Shown here: positions 1-12,592 of the stretch, in pieces
How positions within the stretch are numbered: the stretch's first letter is position 1
Layout of the letters: every line of letters starts with the position of its first letter
NCBI GenBank assembly: GCA_023630215.1
Contig: JALPRQ010000001.1
Coordinates: 806,001-870,000 of the forward strand
DNA: 64,000 nucleotides
From: Rhodobacteraceae bacterium NBU2976
GTDB taxonomy: Bacteria > Pseudomonadota > Alphaproteobacteria > Rhodobacterales > Rhodobacteraceae
Direction: 5' to 3'
Position numbers and translations under genes: made by a program
Notes under the pieces: model-generated
Seen by the model: the letters and a program-made list of their open reading frames with translations, nothing else
What the model was told of the DNA's origin: nothing
The model's database searches: none

Positions 1-357
1 GGCTGTTGCGAAAAAGATGGGCTTGGGCGATCTGGTCACCAACACCATTGGTGTGATGGCGCAAAAACGTCGCCTATTCGTACTGCCCGCGGTTATTGCT
101 GCGGTAAAGGCATTGGCGGCGGAGGCGCGCGGTGAAGTGACGGCAGAAGTCACGAGCGCCAAGAAAATGACCAAGGCCCAGGAAGACAAGCTTGCCAAGG
201 CACTGAAAGCGTCCGTCGGCAAAGATGTTACAATTAACGCGCAGATTGATGAATCGATAATCGGAGGACTGATCGTGAAGGTCGGGTCGACCATGATTGA
301 CACATCAATCGCATCGAAACTCTCAAAACTTCAAAACGTAATGAAAGAGGTCGGATA

Positions 358-358
<1 letters not shown>
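1..358 (+). CDS. atpH: ATP synthase F1 subunit delta, C-terminal part (cut by window edge)
   Basis: The delta subunit links the F1 head to the peripheral stalk of ATP synthase at the inner membrane. The reading frame is open from base 2, so the gene starts before the window and only about the last 118 residues are present. The visible part has the family's C-terminal features: a basic helix followed by the region ending near [19 protein letters not shown], typical of delta/OSCP proteins. The stop codon shares one base with the start of atpA (TAATG), which indicates translational coupling in the F1 operon. The ATG at 17 is internal and is not the start. Confidence 0.95.
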
Positions 359-1896
<1,538 letters not shown>

Positions 1897-1924
1897 TCTG
1901 ACCTAGGGAACAGGAGCAAGGCAA

Positions 1925-4239
<2,315 letters not shown>

Positions 4240-4254
4240 GGAAAGGTTCGGTTC

Positions 4255-4653
4255 ATGGCCGATGTAATGCAATTTGATCTTGTCTCGCCCGAGCGTAAGC
4301 TGGCGTCACAGACTGCAACCAGCGTCCAGATTCCGGGCGTCGAGGGTGATTTGACAGCCATGCCAAATCACAGCGCATTCCTGACGACACTTCGTCCCGG
4401 AATAGTGACGGTAGAAAATGGCAGTGACAAAACTGAATATTTTGTCACCGGCGGATTTGCCGAAATTTCCGAAGCCGGAACTTCGGTTCTGGCGGAAAAA
4501 GCCATGGCGAAATCGGATCTGACATCTGAACTTCTGGACGAGGTTCTGGAAGCCGCTGAAGCCGCGCTGGAAAATGCCGAAGAGGACAATAAAATCGCCG
4601 CTGCGTTACGCGTGAATGATGTCCGCTTCCTGAAGGACCAGTTGGGACTTTAA
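4255..4653 (+). CDS. atpC: ATP synthase F1 subunit epsilon
   Basis: Part of the central stalk and a regulator of ATP hydrolysis. The 132-residue protein shows the N-terminal beta-sandwich domain (MQFDLVSPERKL at residues 5-16, then PGVEGDLTAMPNH) followed by an alanine/glutamate-rich C-terminal helical region. It is the last gene of the F1 operon, 15 bases after atpD, and is followed by a strong intrinsic terminator. Confidence 0.97.
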   Translation: MADVMQFDLVSPERKLASQTATSVQIPGVEGDLTAMPNHSAFLTTLRPGIVTVENGSDKTEYFVTGGFAEISEAGTSVLAEKAMAKSDLTSELLDEVLEAAEAALENAEEDNKIAAALRVNDVRFLKDQLGL

Positions 4654-4679
4654 GCAAAGGTACAACAAGTTTACCGCAA

Positions 4680-4713
4680 AACGCCCTAACCAGTTCGGTT
4701 GGGGCGTTTTTTT
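4680..4713 (+). terminator. Rho-independent terminator of the atp operon
   Basis: A 12-base stem (AACGCCCTAACC pairing with GGTTGGGGCGTT, one G-T wobble) closes a five-base loop and runs straight into seven T residues. It begins 26 bases after the atpC stop. Confidence 0.9.
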
Positions 4714-4768
4714 CTTAACAATTTTGCCGTATCCCGGTATCAGCTCTTAAAATCAAGTATTCAAAGTT

Positions 4769-5116
4769 ATGAAAAAGCTTAACGCACATCGCATCGGTAT
4801 TGATAACGGAACAGTACATTTGTTTTCGGATTTCGTCGAAGATGGCGAGATGTGGTCCGGCGAAGGTGACCGTGTTCGTCGTGTCCGTGTGAATTTCACT
4901 GAGCCTTTTCTTACACCGCCGATGGTCCAGGTTGGGTTCACGCTTTGGGATATTTCGAATACCGCAAACACGCGGGTGGACCTGCGCTCCGATGCCGTAA
5001 CGGAAACCCATTTCGATATCGTTTTCACCACCTGGGGAGATACAAAAATCGCCCGGATGCATGCCAACTGGTTTGCCATTGGCGACGTCAATGATGACGA
5101 GGTCTGGGACGTTTAA
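4769..5116 (+). CDS. H-type lectin domain protein
   Basis: A 115-residue single-domain protein matching the H-type lectin fold (snail agglutinin / discoidin C-terminal family): an [20 protein letters not shown] strand region and a C-terminal [15 protein letters not shown] motif with the conserved Trp. The family binds carbohydrates such as GalNAc; the ligand here is unknown. There is no signal peptide, so it is probably cytoplasmic unless exported unconventionally. It has no obvious Shine-Dalgarno sequence. It lies just after the atp terminator and converges on prs with a four-base overlap of the coding ends. Confidence 0.8.
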   Translation: MKKLNAHRIGIDNGTVHLFSDFVEDGEMWSGEGDRVRRVRVNFTEPFLTPPMVQVGFTLWDISNTANTRVDLRSDAVTETHFDIVFTTWGDTKIARMHANWFAIGDVNDDEVWDV

Positions 5117-6129
5117 CCCTGCGGATAGTATGCTTCGTAGAGTGGGGCCAGCGTATGTTCGTCGAACAGCGACGATACCGATGTTCCATTGGCGATGTTC
5201 AGGATCGCCTGTGTCAGCAGCGGCGCGGTCGGAACATACCGAATGGCTTTGCTCTTGCGGGTCTCTGGCGTAGACGCGATCGAATCTGTCACCACAACCG
5301 AACGCAATGACGACGCATCGATACGCTCGACGGCCGGGCCGGACAAAACTCCATGCGTGATATAGGCGTGCACCTCTTGTGCCCCTTTTTCCATCAGCAG
5401 GTCTGCGGCCTTGCATAGGGTTCCGGCGGTATCGACAATATCATCCACGATCAGACATTTTCGCCCGGTTACGTCCCCGATCACCGTCATCTCGGCCACT
5501 TCGCCCGGGGCCGAACGGCGCTTATCGACGATTGCCAGTTCCGTGCCGATACGCTGCGCCAACCCACGCGCACGCGCTACACCGCCCACATCCGGAGATA
5601 CGACCGTGATGTCATCCATCGATTTGAAATGGTGCATGACATCAAGTGCAAACAGAGGCGCGGCGTAAAGGTTGTCAACGGGAATATCAAAGAAGCCCTG
5701 AATCTGTGTCGCATGCAGATCCATCGTCAGCACCCGTTCGATCCCGGCTTGTGTCAGCAGATTGGCCACAAGTTTTGCCGTAATCGGTGTGCGCGCCTTT
5801 GTTCTGCGATCTTGGCGTGCATATCCGAAATAGGGGATGACAGCCGTAATCCGCGAGGCTGACGAGCGGCGCAACGCATCCGTGATGATCAGCAACTCCA
5901 TCAAGTTGTCATTGGCAGGATTCGACGTGGATTGGATAATGAACATATCCTCGCCGCGAACGTTTTCATAAACCTCGACAAAGATTTCCTGATCGTTGAA
6001 CCGTTCGACCCTTGCATCCACCAGATTGACCTTGGCACCCTGATGCATCGACATCCGTTTGGCGATGGTTTCCGCGAGCGGCCGATTGGCATTCCCGGCG
6101 ATCAGTTTGGGTTGAGACGGTGTGTACAT
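5113..6129 (-). CDS. prs: Ribose-phosphate pyrophosphokinase (PRPP synthetase)
   Basis: Makes phosphoribosyl pyrophosphate from ribose 5-phosphate and ATP for purine, pyrimidine, histidine and tryptophan synthesis. The 338-residue protein has the flexible-loop segment [17 protein letters not shown], the catalytic [19 protein letters not shown] region and the PRPP-binding loop [17 protein letters not shown]. Length is slightly above the usual 310-320 residues, with the extra at the C-terminus. It reads towards the lectin gene and appears monocistronic. Confidence 0.97.
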   Translation of the reverse strand: MYTPSQPKLIAGNANRPLAETIAKRMSMHQGAKVNLVDARVERFNDQEIFVEVYENVRGEDMFIIQSTSNPANDNLMELLIITDALRRSSASRITAVIPYFGYARQDRRTKARTPITAKLVANLLTQAGIERVLTMDLHATQIQGFFDIPVDNLYAAPLFALDVMHHFKSMDDITVVSPDVGGVARARGLAQRIGTELAIVDKRRSAPGEVAEMTVIGDVTGRKCLIVDDIVDTAGTLCKAADLLMEKGAQEVHAYITHGVLSGPAVERIDASSLRSVVVTDSIASTPETRKSKAIRYVPTAPLLTQAILNIANGTSVSSLFDEHTLAPLYEAYYPQG

Positions 6130-6212
6130 TTCCGGGTCACCTCGCTGACTGGCGGGAATCGATCAGGTGGTTTGCGTGTAACAAACCTGTCATCTTTTGC
6201 CCAGCGAAATGC

Positions 6213-7265
6213 TTAGCCTGCGACGATTTTGAGGAAACGGTCTATCTCCTCGTCTGTGGTAGACCAGTTGCACACCAGCCGACAGGACAGCATTTCGTTC
6301 GCAGGACCATCCAACGACTGATCTCCGGGCCAGAAATAATAGTTTGCCCCGGCGTCATGCAGGGATTGGTGTACTTGTCGCGGCATGTTGACGAACATCA
6401 TATTGGCATCAACCGGATGCAGAAACGTGACATGATCCAGACTGCGCAACCCCTCGGCCATACGTCCCGCTGCTGCGTTGGATTGCTGGGCGAGACGAAG
6501 CCAGAGATCATCGGTCAGATAGGCCTCCATCTGCGCAGAAAGGTAGCGATGTTTGGAAAACAAATGCCCGCCTCGCTTGCGACGCAACTGGAATTCCCAG
6601 GCTTTGTCGGGAGCAAAGAAGATCACCGCTTCTACCCCCATCAGGCCATTTTTTGTGCCGCCAAAACTCAGCGCGTCGATCCCGGATTTCCAAGTGATTT
6701 CGGCAGGGGTCGCGTTGGTCGCAACCAGCGCATTTGCAAACCGCGCGCCGTCCATGTGCACGGGCAGGCCATGTGCCTTGGCAATAGCAGTCAGCGTCTG
6801 GATTTCCGCTTGCGTATAAACCGCCCCCTGTTCCGTGACATTTGTGATTGAAAGCGGTCCGTGCTGCACATTGTGAACCCCAGCCCGGGCGGTAAAATGG
6901 ATGGCTTTTTCCAGCTCCGCCGGATCAATCTTGGCGTCAGCACCATTTAGAAGGCACAGCTTCCCGCCGCCTGTGTAAAATTCCGGCGCCCCGCATTCAT
7001 CTTCTTCGATATGAGCGTTTCGGTGGCAATAGATCGTTTGCCACGGTTCCGCCAGACAAGCCAGCGCCAGCGCGTTGGCGGCGGTCCCTGTTGGCACCAG
7101 AAATACTTCGGCCTCGGGTGCTTCAAAGATCATACGCAAGCGATTGCGCACCCGCTCCATGATTTCGTCATTACCATATCCGGCAGCATAGCCGTGATTG
7201 GCAAGTGTCAAAGCTTCCAGCACTTCCGGTGCTGCCGGTCCGGCATTGTCAGAAGAAAACCACAT
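6213..7265 (-). CDS. Low-specificity L-threonine aldolase
   Basis: PLP enzyme of the GLY1/LtaE family that splits L-threonine or allo-threonine into glycine and acetaldehyde. The 350-residue protein starts MWFSSDNAGPAAPE; the in-frame extension upstream to 7298 lies inside the next gene and is not used. The PLP lysine is in SFGGTKNGLMG and the substrate region in HMDGARFANALV. Its ATG shares a base with the stop of the preceding YcgN-family gene (TAATG), so the two are translationally coupled. Confidence 0.93.
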   Translation of the reverse strand: MWFSSDNAGPAAPEVLEALTLANHGYAAGYGNDEIMERVRNRLRMIFEAPEAEVFLVPTGTAANALALACLAEPWQTIYCHRNAHIEEDECGAPEFYTGGGKLCLLNGADAKIDPAELEKAIHFTARAGVHNVQHGPLSITNVTEQGAVYTQAEIQTLTAIAKAHGLPVHMDGARFANALVATNATPAEITWKSGIDALSFGGTKNGLMGVEAVIFFAPDKAWEFQLRRKRGGHLFSKHRYLSAQMEAYLTDDLWLRLAQQSNAAAGRMAEGLRSLDHVTFLHPVDANMMFVNMPRQVHQSLHDAGANYYFWPGDQSLDGPANEMLSCRLVCNWSTTDEEIDRFLKIVAG

Positions 7266-7744
7266 TATAACATCCCCTTGATGACATGATTGGGCCAATC
7301 GTCTTCGTCGATGTCGAACTCGGCCACCGTTTTGCCCTGCATGGATATCCCGGCTTCGCGAACGCTGTCGGGATCACCGGAAATCAACGGGTGCCAGTCG
7401 GGCAGAGGTTTCCCCTCGCTGAGCAGACGATAGGCACATGTTCGTGGCATCCATTCCACGATCTGTTCCAGCGTGTCGGGCCGCACAATTACACAGCCCT
7501 TCACCAATTGTTTTCGCAGTGCATAATTTCCACACCGACAGGTCGCATCGTCAAACAGGCGACAGCCGATATTTGTGTATGCCACCTCACCTGTGTCTTC
7601 GTCTTCCAATTTCAGAAGACAACACCGTCCGCAGCCATCACAAAGGGCTTCCCATTCGTGCAACGGCAGGTCGGCTAACGGAAACCGTTTCCAGTAATCT
7701 TTCCGCAATCCGGTGCGATCAATGGGGTCGTTGTTATCGGGCAT
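7265..7744 (-). CDS. YcgN/UPF0260 family cysteine-cluster protein
   Basis: A 159-residue member of the UPF0260 (YcgN) family. It has the family's cysteine cluster: CDGCGRCCLLKLED near residues 35-48, IGCRLFDDATCRC near 59-71, then a single Cys in KGCV and one in PRTCAYRLL. The spacing suggests metal binding, but no function has been established for the family as far as I know. It overlaps the threonine aldolase start by one base and so forms a two-gene unit with it. Confidence 0.88.
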   Translation of the reverse strand: MPDNNDPIDRTGLRKDYWKRFPLADLPLHEWEALCDGCGRCCLLKLEDEDTGEVAYTNIGCRLFDDATCRCGNYALRKQLVKGCVIVRPDTLEQIVEWMPRTCAYRLLSEGKPLPDWHPLISGDPDSVREAGISMQGKTVAEFDIDEDDWPNHVIKGML

Positions 7745-7774
7745 CTACATTCAAAGATTGGCTTCCTGTCCTGC

Positions 7775-8806
7775 TTACCCCAGACAATAGGAAAGCGCAT
7801 CACTCAAATGTTCCATCAGGCGCTGATAATAGCCGCTTCCCCCGACAAACCTACTGCCCAGGGGATCTACCTCGACAATTGGAATCTCGGCAAATGTGTT
7901 GGCTTTGACGCCGGCGGGGTGGGAGACGTCCAGAAGCACACAATTGTTCGGACCCAATTGATCATAAAGATCGGCCATCGCATGCAAGCCGGCTGCGACC
8001 CCTGTTCCCGACGAGAATGTGCCAATGACTTCCAGATCATAGGCATGCTCCAGATACTGAAGCGAGTCATGCGTGGTAATCAGCTTGATCCGCCGTGCGC
8101 GATCCATGCGATATTCCGCCTCGGCAGCAGCGCGTTCAATTTCGGCTTTTACCGTCTCGACATTGTCGCGATAGATCTCGGAATTAACCTGATCAAATTC
8201 GATCAGAATACGGGCAATTTCCTCGGCCATGATCACAGCATTTTCTGGATCCAACCAGATATGGGGATCGATGCCGCCTGCAAAGTCGTGATCGTCATGT
8301 TCGTCGTGATCGTCATGGTCTTCATCAACACTGATGGGCTGTGCGTCACCAATCAGATCGTTCACAAAGGATTCCACATCCGGATCGGTGGCGCTGATCT
8401 CTGCCTCGGGTTCCGGATCATATTCGGGGGTCAGTTCATACGTTTCGTTGGGAACCTCTGGCACGTCACGATGGAAACTTTCCAGCGAGCGCGCATCAAG
8501 CAGATGCAACCCGTCCGTCTCGCCCAGTTCAACAAACAACGCCCGACCGGGGTTTCGCAACCATGGCTCCATATTCAGGCCGATACTAAAAATGATGTCC
8601 GCATCTTCCAAGGCCTGTGCTTGCGACGGTCTTAGGTAAAAATCATGTGGTGAGGTTGTATCCGATAACAGCAACGTCGGCTGACCCGTCCCATACATGA
8701 TCTGCTCTACCAACCCATGCACGGGTGCTATTGATGTCACGACCTTAGGTGTCGCATTCGCCATTCCGGCCACGCAGAGAGACACCAAGAATAACTGGAA
8801 TCGCAT
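7775..8806 (-). CDS. znuA: Zinc ABC transporter substrate-binding protein
   Basis: Periplasmic zinc-binding protein that delivers Zn2+ to a ZnuBC transporter. I start it at 8806, giving 343 residues, because this ATG has a strong ribosome site (aaggggaaat) and begins a signal peptide (about 18 residues, ending GMANA). Zinc ligand motifs are SPHDF (His54), DPHIW (His182) and TTHDS, and the acidic His-rich loop typical of ZnuA lies at residues 161-174. No znuB, znuC or zur is adjacent, which is unusual. Two palindromes upstream suggest zinc-dependent repression. Confidence 0.93.
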   Translation of the reverse strand: MRFQLFLVSLCVAGMANATPKVVTSIAPVHGLVEQIMYGTGQPTLLLSDTTSPHDFYLRPSQAQALEDADIIFSIGLNMEPWLRNPGRALFVELGETDGLHLLDARSLESFHRDVPEVPNETYELTPEYDPEPEAEISATDPDVESFVNDLIGDAQPISVDEDHDDHDEHDDHDFAGGIDPHIWLDPENAVIMAEEIARILIEFDQVNSEIYRDNVETVKAEIERAAAEAEYRMDRARRIKLITTHDSLQYLEHAYDLEVIGTFSSGTGVAAGLHAMADLYDQLGPNNCVLLDVSHPAGVKANTFAEIPIVEVDPLGSRFVGGSGYYQRLMEHLSDALSYCLG

Positions 8807-8837
8807 ACATTTCCCCTTCTGTTTGAATGTTCGGGGA

Positions 8838-8866
8838 TCAATATCGTAATAGTTACAAAGTAACAA
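8838..8866 (-). promoter_or_regulatory. Probable znuA promoter
   Basis: On the minus strand, TTGTTA (8861-8866) and TATTGA (8838-8843) are separated by 17 bases, 32 bases before the znuA start. The downstream palindrome of the double operator lies in the spacer and on the -35 box, as expected for repression. Inferred from spacing only. Confidence 0.45.
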
Positions 8867-8886
8867 TAGAGAAGTTACAATGTAAC
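8852..8886. promoter_or_regulatory. Tandem palindromic operator, probable Zur box pair
   Basis: Two near-identical 13-base palindromes, GTTACAAAGTAAC (8852-8864) and GTTACAATGTAAC (8874-8886), start 22 bases apart, about two helical turns. They sit upstream of and over the predicted znuA promoter. The AT-rich dyad with GTTA/TAAC ends resembles Fur-family (Zur) sites of alphaproteobacteria. Assignment to Zur is inference from position beside znuA. Confidence 0.65.
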
Positions 8887-9207
8887 TTAAGAGGTCTTGC
8901 CATGAGTGCGGGCGAAAGCGTCGGTGAACTGCGCTTGTTTGCTTGAATCTGCCTCGGTCTGATACGTATCTTTCCACTGATCATACGGCATGCCATGTAC
9001 GAATTCGCGACCTTCGTCTTTAGTCATCGGAATGCCACGCGCATTCGCGGCTTCTTGATACCATCGGCTCAGACAGTTGCGGCAAAAGCCGGTCAAATTC
9101 ATCATGTCGATATTCTGCACGTCAGTCCGCTCCTGCAAATGTGCGACAAGCCGGCGAAAGGCTTCGGCTTCCAACTCAATTTGTGTCTTGGGATCGATAT
9201 CAGACAT
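8887..9207 (-). CDS. DUF1244 family protein
   Basis: A 106-residue protein of the DUF1244 family, found widely in alpha- and gammaproteobacteria; function unknown to me. The conserved core is present: LTGFCRNCLSRWY near residues 39-51 with a C-x2-C pair, and VHGMPYDQWK near residues 70-79. A strong ribosome site (ggaagaggagaa) precedes the ATG. It overlaps the end of the N-formylglutamate amidohydrolase gene by eight bases and is therefore co-transcribed with it. Confidence 0.88.
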   Translation of the reverse strand: MSDIDPKTQIELEAEAFRRLVAHLQERTDVQNIDMMNLTGFCRNCLSRWYQEAANARGIPMTKDEGREFVHGMPYDQWKDTYQTEADSSKQAQFTDAFARTHGKTS

Positions 9208-9970
9208 TTTCGTTCTCCTCTTCCAGACTGTTCAAGGCCATCCAGATCGCCGGGGCAATCCGTTCAGCCCAAGCATCCTGACCGGATTCGGTGTCGATCA
9301 GGTCGTGACGTATTTCAATCAATATATGGGGAAGGCCGCGCCGTGTGCCATGGTAATACATAGTGTCGCCTTGCAATTCTCCTGAATAGGGCTCGTTATC
9401 TCCAACAAGAATATCCGGATCGTCTTTGAAATAGGACATGAACGGCTTGGCCAGCCGATCGTCCTTGTCCCACAATACGCCCAAATGCCAGGGTCGTGGC
9501 GGGCGATTTCGCAATTTCGGGGTAAAGGAATGAATGGACACCAATGCTGGTGTTCGACCGTCTGCAATCATTGCGTCGATCTGGTGGGTAATGGCGTCGT
9601 GATACGGGCGATGAAACAGGGCGATCCGTCGCGCTTTTTCCTCTGAGTCGGCATGGCGATTCCCGGGGATTATCGAACCGTCATACAATTTCATCAGGAT
9701 GGTCGGATCATCCTCGCCCCGATTTGGGTCGATGACCAAACGCGAGAATCGTGACAGCACAGCATGTGCATCCAACAGCCGCGACAAGGTTTCAACGACT
9801 CGACGCACACCGACATCATAAGCGATATGCCGTGCCATATCGCTGTCAGGAAGTCCCAGCGTGCCGCCATTGATCGACGCAGGCACCATGTTCGAGGCGT
9901 GATCGCACACCAACAGGACTGGGGATTTTGCGTCGGGATTCAGGATTTCAAAAGCCGGGTGGTCAGTCAC
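9200..9970 (-). CDS. N-formylglutamate amidohydrolase family protein
   Basis: Member of the family that hydrolyses N-formyl-L-glutamate to formate and glutamate, the last step of one histidine-degradation route (HutG type). The 256-residue protein has the family landmarks VLLVCDHASNMVP near residues 18-30, the SRLVIDPNRGEDDPT segment around residues 79-93 and LVSIHSFTP near 142-150. No other hut gene is in the window, so the physiological substrate is uncertain. The gene is divergent from pyk across 149 bases and leads the pair with DUF1244. Confidence 0.87.
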   Translation of the reverse strand: MTDHPAFEILNPDAKSPVLLVCDHASNMVPASINGGTLGLPDSDMARHIAYDVGVRRVVETLSRLLDAHAVLSRFSRLVIDPNRGEDDPTILMKLYDGSIIPGNRHADSEEKARRIALFHRPYHDAITHQIDAMIADGRTPALVSIHSFTPKLRNRPPRPWHLGVLWDKDDRLAKPFMSYFKDDPDILVGDNEPYSGELQGDTMYYHGTRRGLPHILIEIRHDLIDTESGQDAWAERIAPAIWMALNSLEEENENV

Positions 9971-10119
9971 AATTCATTTTCCTGTCATCATCCTGTTCTA
10001 ACTAGACGGCTGCGAAGAAATCCTCCAGACGGATTGCAAAATATTTTCTGATCTGGCAGGGACATTTCCGCACAATTGGCCTATAGAGGCCCGGAAACAG
10101 TAAACGGACAGGGTATCAC

Positions 10120-11547
10120 ATGACCGCAGGATTTCGTCGACGTCGGAACATCAAGATTGTTGCCACATTGGGACCCGCATCCGATACCAAGGACATGATC
10201 AAGGAACTGTTCCTGGCCGGGGCAGACGTTTTTCGTCTGAATATGTCGCACGGCAAACACGAAGACATTCGCCAGCGCCACGCCATGATCCGTGAGGTAG
10301 AGGCCGAAGTCGGGCGCCCGATTTGTATTCTGGCTGACCTGCAGGGGCCAAAGCTGCGCTGCGGTGTGTTTGCCAACGGTTCTGAAGACCTGGCCGAGGG
10401 ACAGACTTTCCGTTTCGACCTTGACGACGCACCGGGCGATTCAACGCGCGTGCAACTGCCCCATGTCGAGATTTTTCAGGCTCTCAAGGCGGGATCAACC
10501 TTGTTGGTCAATGACGGCAAATTGCGTCTGAAAGTAACCGACTGTTCGCCGTCTCATGCAGATACGGTGGTCGAAGTCGGTGGTGAGATTTCCAACCGCA
10601 AGGGTGTGAATGTTCCAGACGTAGTTCTGCCGCTCGCTGCCCTGTCCGAGAAGGACAAGAAGGACCTTGAATTTGTCTGTGCGCTGGGGATCGATTGGCT
10701 GGCCTTGTCATTTGTACAGCGTGCCGAAGATGTTGAACAGGCGCGCGCACTGGCCAAAGGTCGCGCGGCCCTTATTGCCAAGATCGAGAAACCGGCGGCT
10801 GTCAATGCGTTTTCGGAAATCCTCGAAGCTGCGGACGGGATCATGGTTGCCCGCGGTGATCTGGGCGTTGAACTTCCTGTTCAGGTTTTGCCACCCATTC
10901 AGAAACGGCTGGTGCGCGGCTGCCGCGCGGTGGGAAAGCCAGTGATTGTTGCGACGCAGATGATGGAAAGCATGATCAATTCGCCGGTGCCCACACGGGC
11001 CGAAGTGTCCGATGTCGCACAGGCGATTTACGAGGGCGCCGACGCCGTCATGCTCTCGGCCGAATCCGCTGCCGGTGATTATCCGGTCGAGGCGGTGACA
11101 ACGATGAACAATGTCGCTGAAGCGGTCGAGGAAGACAGCATCTTCCGTCAGGTCATCGAAGCCTCGCGAAGCCCAGCCAAGGCACGCGTGTCCGACGCAA
11201 TTACTGTTGCCGCCCGTGAAGTGGCTGAAACCACAAACGTCAAGGCGATCTGCTGTTTCACTCAATCTGGCACCACGGCCATGCTGGCCTCGCGCGAGCG
11301 TCCGCGCGTGCCGATCATCGCGCTTACCCCAGTTGTCGAAACCGCTCGCCGGTTGTCGTTGACCTGGGGACTGCATTGCAGCCAGACGAATCAAGTTAAT
11401 GATTTTGAAGGTGCGGTGGTAGAAGCCGCCCGTGTTGCCCGCGAAGATGGGTTTGCCGAGGCCAATGATCGTATCGTCGTCACGGCCGGTATTCCGTTTA
11501 ACGTCCCGGGAACAACCAACATTCTGCAGGTCGTTAACGCCACGTAA
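10120..11547 (+). CDS. pyk: Pyruvate kinase
   Basis: Converts phosphoenolpyruvate and ADP to pyruvate and ATP, the last step of glycolysis. The 475-residue protein shows the N-terminal RRNIKIVATLGPAS, the NMSHG motif near residue 44-48, the catalytic region ALIAKIEKPAAVNAF, and the divalent-metal motif MVARGDLGVELP. The C-terminal allosteric-type domain (ICCFTQSGTTAMLASRERP) is complete. A two-gene leftward unit diverges upstream; a small membrane-protein gene follows after 63 bases. Confidence 0.98.
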   Translation: MTAGFRRRRNIKIVATLGPASDTKDMIKELFLAGADVFRLNMSHGKHEDIRQRHAMIREVEAEVGRPICILADLQGPKLRCGVFANGSEDLAEGQTFRFDLDDAPGDSTRVQLPHVEIFQALKAGSTLLVNDGKLRLKVTDCSPSHADTVVEVGGEISNRKGVNVPDVVLPLAALSEKDKKDLEFVCALGIDWLALSFVQRAEDVEQARALAKGRAALIAKIEKPAAVNAFSEILEAADGIMVARGDLGVELPVQVLPPIQKRLVRGCRAVGKPVIVATQMMESMINSPVPTRAEVSDVAQAIYEGADAVMLSAESAAGDYPVEAVTTMNNVAEAVEEDSIFRQVIEASRSPAKARVSDAITVAAREVAETTNVKAICCFTQSGTTAMLASRERPRVPIIALTPVVETARRLSLTWGLHCSQTNQVNDFEGAVVEAARVAREDGFAEANDRIVVTAGIPFNVPGTTNILQVVNAT

Positions 11548-11553
11548 ATAATC

Positions 11554-11582
11554 TTGCCAATTGTGTCAAAATTGTGTTATTC
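11554..11582 (+). promoter_or_regulatory. Possible promoter for the small membrane protein gene
   Basis: TTGCCA (11554-11559) and TTATTC (11577-11582) are separated by 17 bases and lie 29 bases before the start codon, just after the pyk stop. The -10 match is moderate. Confidence 0.35.
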
Positions 11583-11610
11583 AAGTCCTGCATATTGAAG
11601 GGGGCTTGAT

Positions 11611-11835
11611 ATGTCTAACTATGAAGTATTGCTGCTAGGGGGCAGCGCAGTACTAGTTGTAGCGTGTTTTATGTTCTTCTCTGCAGCATGGCAGGATGGT
11701 TCCGTCAAAAAGGGACTTTTGGCCTTTGTGTTGTCCGGCATTTTGCTGGCGGCTGCAGATGCGAACTCTGGTGGGGGTATCAATCCGGCAGACATACCGG
11801 AAAGCTTTGTAAAACTCGTCCAGTATATGGTCTGA
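11611..11835 (+). CDS. Small two-span membrane protein, unknown function
   Basis: A 74-residue protein behind a clear ribosome site (gaaggggg, eight bases before ATG). Residues about 7-26 ([20 protein letters not shown]) and 34-50 ([17 protein letters not shown]) are hydrophobic and would span the membrane, followed by a short polar tail with [11 protein letters not shown] do not recognise a domain. It stands between pyk and rpmI on the same strand, with a perfect hairpin after it, and looks like a real independent gene rather than a remnant. Confidence 0.7.
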   Translation: MSNYEVLLLGGSAVLVVACFMFFSAAWQDGSVKKGLLAFVLSGILLAAADANSGGGINPADIPESFVKLVQYMV

Positions 11836-11896
11836 TATACGCACGCGAACAGGCGTATTTCAGGCTATATCGCAAGGATCATTTAGCTACTTGTCA

Positions 11897-11926
11897 AAGC
11901 GGCGTTGTTATCATACAACGCCGCTT
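11897..11926 (+). terminator. Perfect hairpin before rpmI (terminator or leader structure)
   Basis: AAGCGGCGTTGT and ACAACGCCGCTT pair perfectly over 12 bases around a six-base loop, followed by a weak pyrimidine tract (cttc). It ends 66 bases before rpmI. It can end transcription of the small membrane gene, or act as an attenuator in the ribosomal-protein leader. Confidence 0.6.
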
Positions 11927-11992
11927 CTTCATGCGGGACCGGCGAAAGGGCTGCCGAGTCGCGTAAACACCACTCTGATGAAGGAGACGGAA

Positions 11993-12193
11993 ATGCCCAA
12001 GATGAAGACCAAGTCGAGCGCCAAGAAGCGCTTCAAGGTGACGGCCAATGGCCGCATCGTCACAGCGCAGGCCGGGAAGCGTCACGGCATGATCAAGCGC
12101 TCTAACAAATTCATTCGCAAAGCACGTGGGACCACGACCCTGTCCGCTCAGGACGAGAAGATCGTGAAAACCTACATGCCCTACGCGCGCTAA
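11993..12193 (+). CDS. rpmI: 50S ribosomal protein L35
   Basis: A 66-residue basic protein starting [17 protein letters not shown], the invariant start of bacterial L35, and ending KTYMPYAR. The ATG at 11993 follows a strong aaggagacgga ribosome site; in-frame upstream codons do not belong to the family. It forms the standard pair with rplT 12 bases downstream. infC, which precedes this pair in many bacteria, is not adjacent here. Confidence 0.97.
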   Translation: MPKMKTKSSAKKRFKVTANGRIVTAQAGKRHGMIKRSNKFIRKARGTTTLSAQDEKIVKTYMPYAR

Positions 12194-12205
12194 GGAGGGT
12201 TCAGC

Positions 12206-12565
12206 ATGTCGAGAGTTAAAGGCGGAACCGTCACCCACGCACGTCACCGTAAAGTCGTCAAGGCCGCCAAAGGCCATTATGGCGCCCGCAGCCGCAACTT
12301 CCGCACCGCCACACAGTCTGTTGACAAGGCGATGCAGTATGCAACGCGCGATCGCGCCGTTCGCAAACGGAACTTCCGCGCATTGTGGATCCAGCGGATC
12401 AACGCAGCCGTTCGCTCGGTCGATGAAACGCTGACCTATTCGCGCTTCATCAACGGCTTGAACCTGGCTGGGATCGAAGTGGACCGTAAAGTCCTCGCCG
12501 ATCTGGCGGTACATGAGCCTGAAGCTTTTGGTGCCATCGTAGCTCAGGCCAAAGCTGCGCTGTAA
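12206..12565 (+). CDS. rplT: 50S ribosomal protein L20
   Basis: RNA-binding protein needed early in 50S assembly. The 119-residue protein has the L20 hallmarks [21 protein letters not shown] and the [18 protein letters not shown] segment. A strong taaggagggttc ribosome site overlaps the rpmI stop region. L20 is the usual autoregulator of this operon, acting on the leader; the gene is followed by a clear terminator. Confidence 0.98.
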   Translation: MSRVKGGTVTHARHRKVVKAAKGHYGARSRNFRTATQSVDKAMQYATRDRAVRKRNFRALWIQRINAAVRSVDETLTYSRFINGLNLAGIEVDRKVLADLAVHEPEAFGAIVAQAKAAL

Positions 12566-12592
12566 AAGCGTCTTTTAAAGAAATTCTGAAAG

